Assembly (NCBI RefSeq): GCF_014905175.1
Contig: NC_057788.1
Coordinates: 23,096,154-23,160,153, forward strand
Length of the DNA: 64,000 bases
Source: Aphidius gifuensis
Taxonomy: Eukaryota > Arthropoda > Insecta > Hymenoptera > Braconidae
Reading direction: 5' to 3'
In this document: positions 63,823-64,000 of the stretch, in pieces
Layout: each line of letters starts with the position of its first letter
Position numbering within the stretch: the first letter of the stretch is position 1
Made by a program: the position numbers and the translations under genes
Notes under the pieces: model-generated
What the model was told of the DNA's origin: nothing
Databases searched by the model: none
The model's input: only the letters and a program-made list of their open reading frames with translations

Positions 63823-64000
63823 CTGCAACAATAATTAAAAAAACAATTTTATTATTTAAAATAAAAAATTTATCTCAAGATGATTATATTATTATTTTAA
63901 TATCAATTTATGACAATTGATCTTATTCTTTCTAATTTTATTTAAACCTTGAAAGATCCTTATAACTAAGAGATGGTCGCACCCAATAATTTAAATAACA

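Overview
The window looks like nuclear DNA from an insect: very AT-rich, full of poly-A and poly-T runs, with short introns that follow GT-AG and conserved metazoan housekeeping genes. An AT-rich hymenopteran, perhaps a parasitoid wasp, is my best guess. That rests on composition and overall look, not on a diagnostic gene. No bacterial operon, rRNA, tRNA, CRISPR array or viral gene was recognised.

Layout. (1) 1-8.6 kb: a minus-strand transcription unit that I cannot name. It has one convincing coding exon (4587-4775), a triplicated exon-like module (about 6.69-8.16 kb) and a candidate first exon ending at 8308. It faces RACK1 head to head. (2) 8.98-20.5 kb: a gene-dense block of RACK1 (+), NFU1 (-), an SLC25A42-type mitochondrial CoA carrier (+) and the PP2A catalytic subunit (-). 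Each was rebuilt exon by exon, and each gives a full-length protein close to the family's usual size. (3) 21.6-26.4 kb: a composite repeat built as palindromes, satellite, palindromes, satellite, palindromes. Each satellite block holds 14 copies of an AGATGGCGCT-type core at an almost fixed 124-bp spacing. (4) 27.6-29.0 kb: the PP1 regulatory subunit sds22/PPP1R7 (-). (5) 29-64 kb: a gene-poor, AT-rich tract with isolated exon-like pieces. These are a minus-strand exon at 29.63 kb, two similar minus-strand exons 10.5 kb apart (53.2 and 63.8 kb) and a few small GC-richer islands. It reads best as long introns and regulatory DNA of one or more genes running past the window.

The named genes are core functions and do not form a pathway: ribosome scaffold and signalling (RACK1), mitochondrial Fe-S delivery (NFU1), mitochondrial CoA import (SLC25A42) and Ser/Thr phosphatase control (PP2A-C, sds22). 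NFU1 and the CoA carrier are divergent neighbours that both act in mitochondria. The two phosphatase genes flank the satellite array. The most unusual items are the 124-bp array with its CTCF-like core, its alternating inverted repeats, the triplicated exon module, the far-apart duplicated exon pair, a likely box C/D snoRNA in RACK1 intron 4, and a pre-miRNA-like hairpin downstream of sds22.
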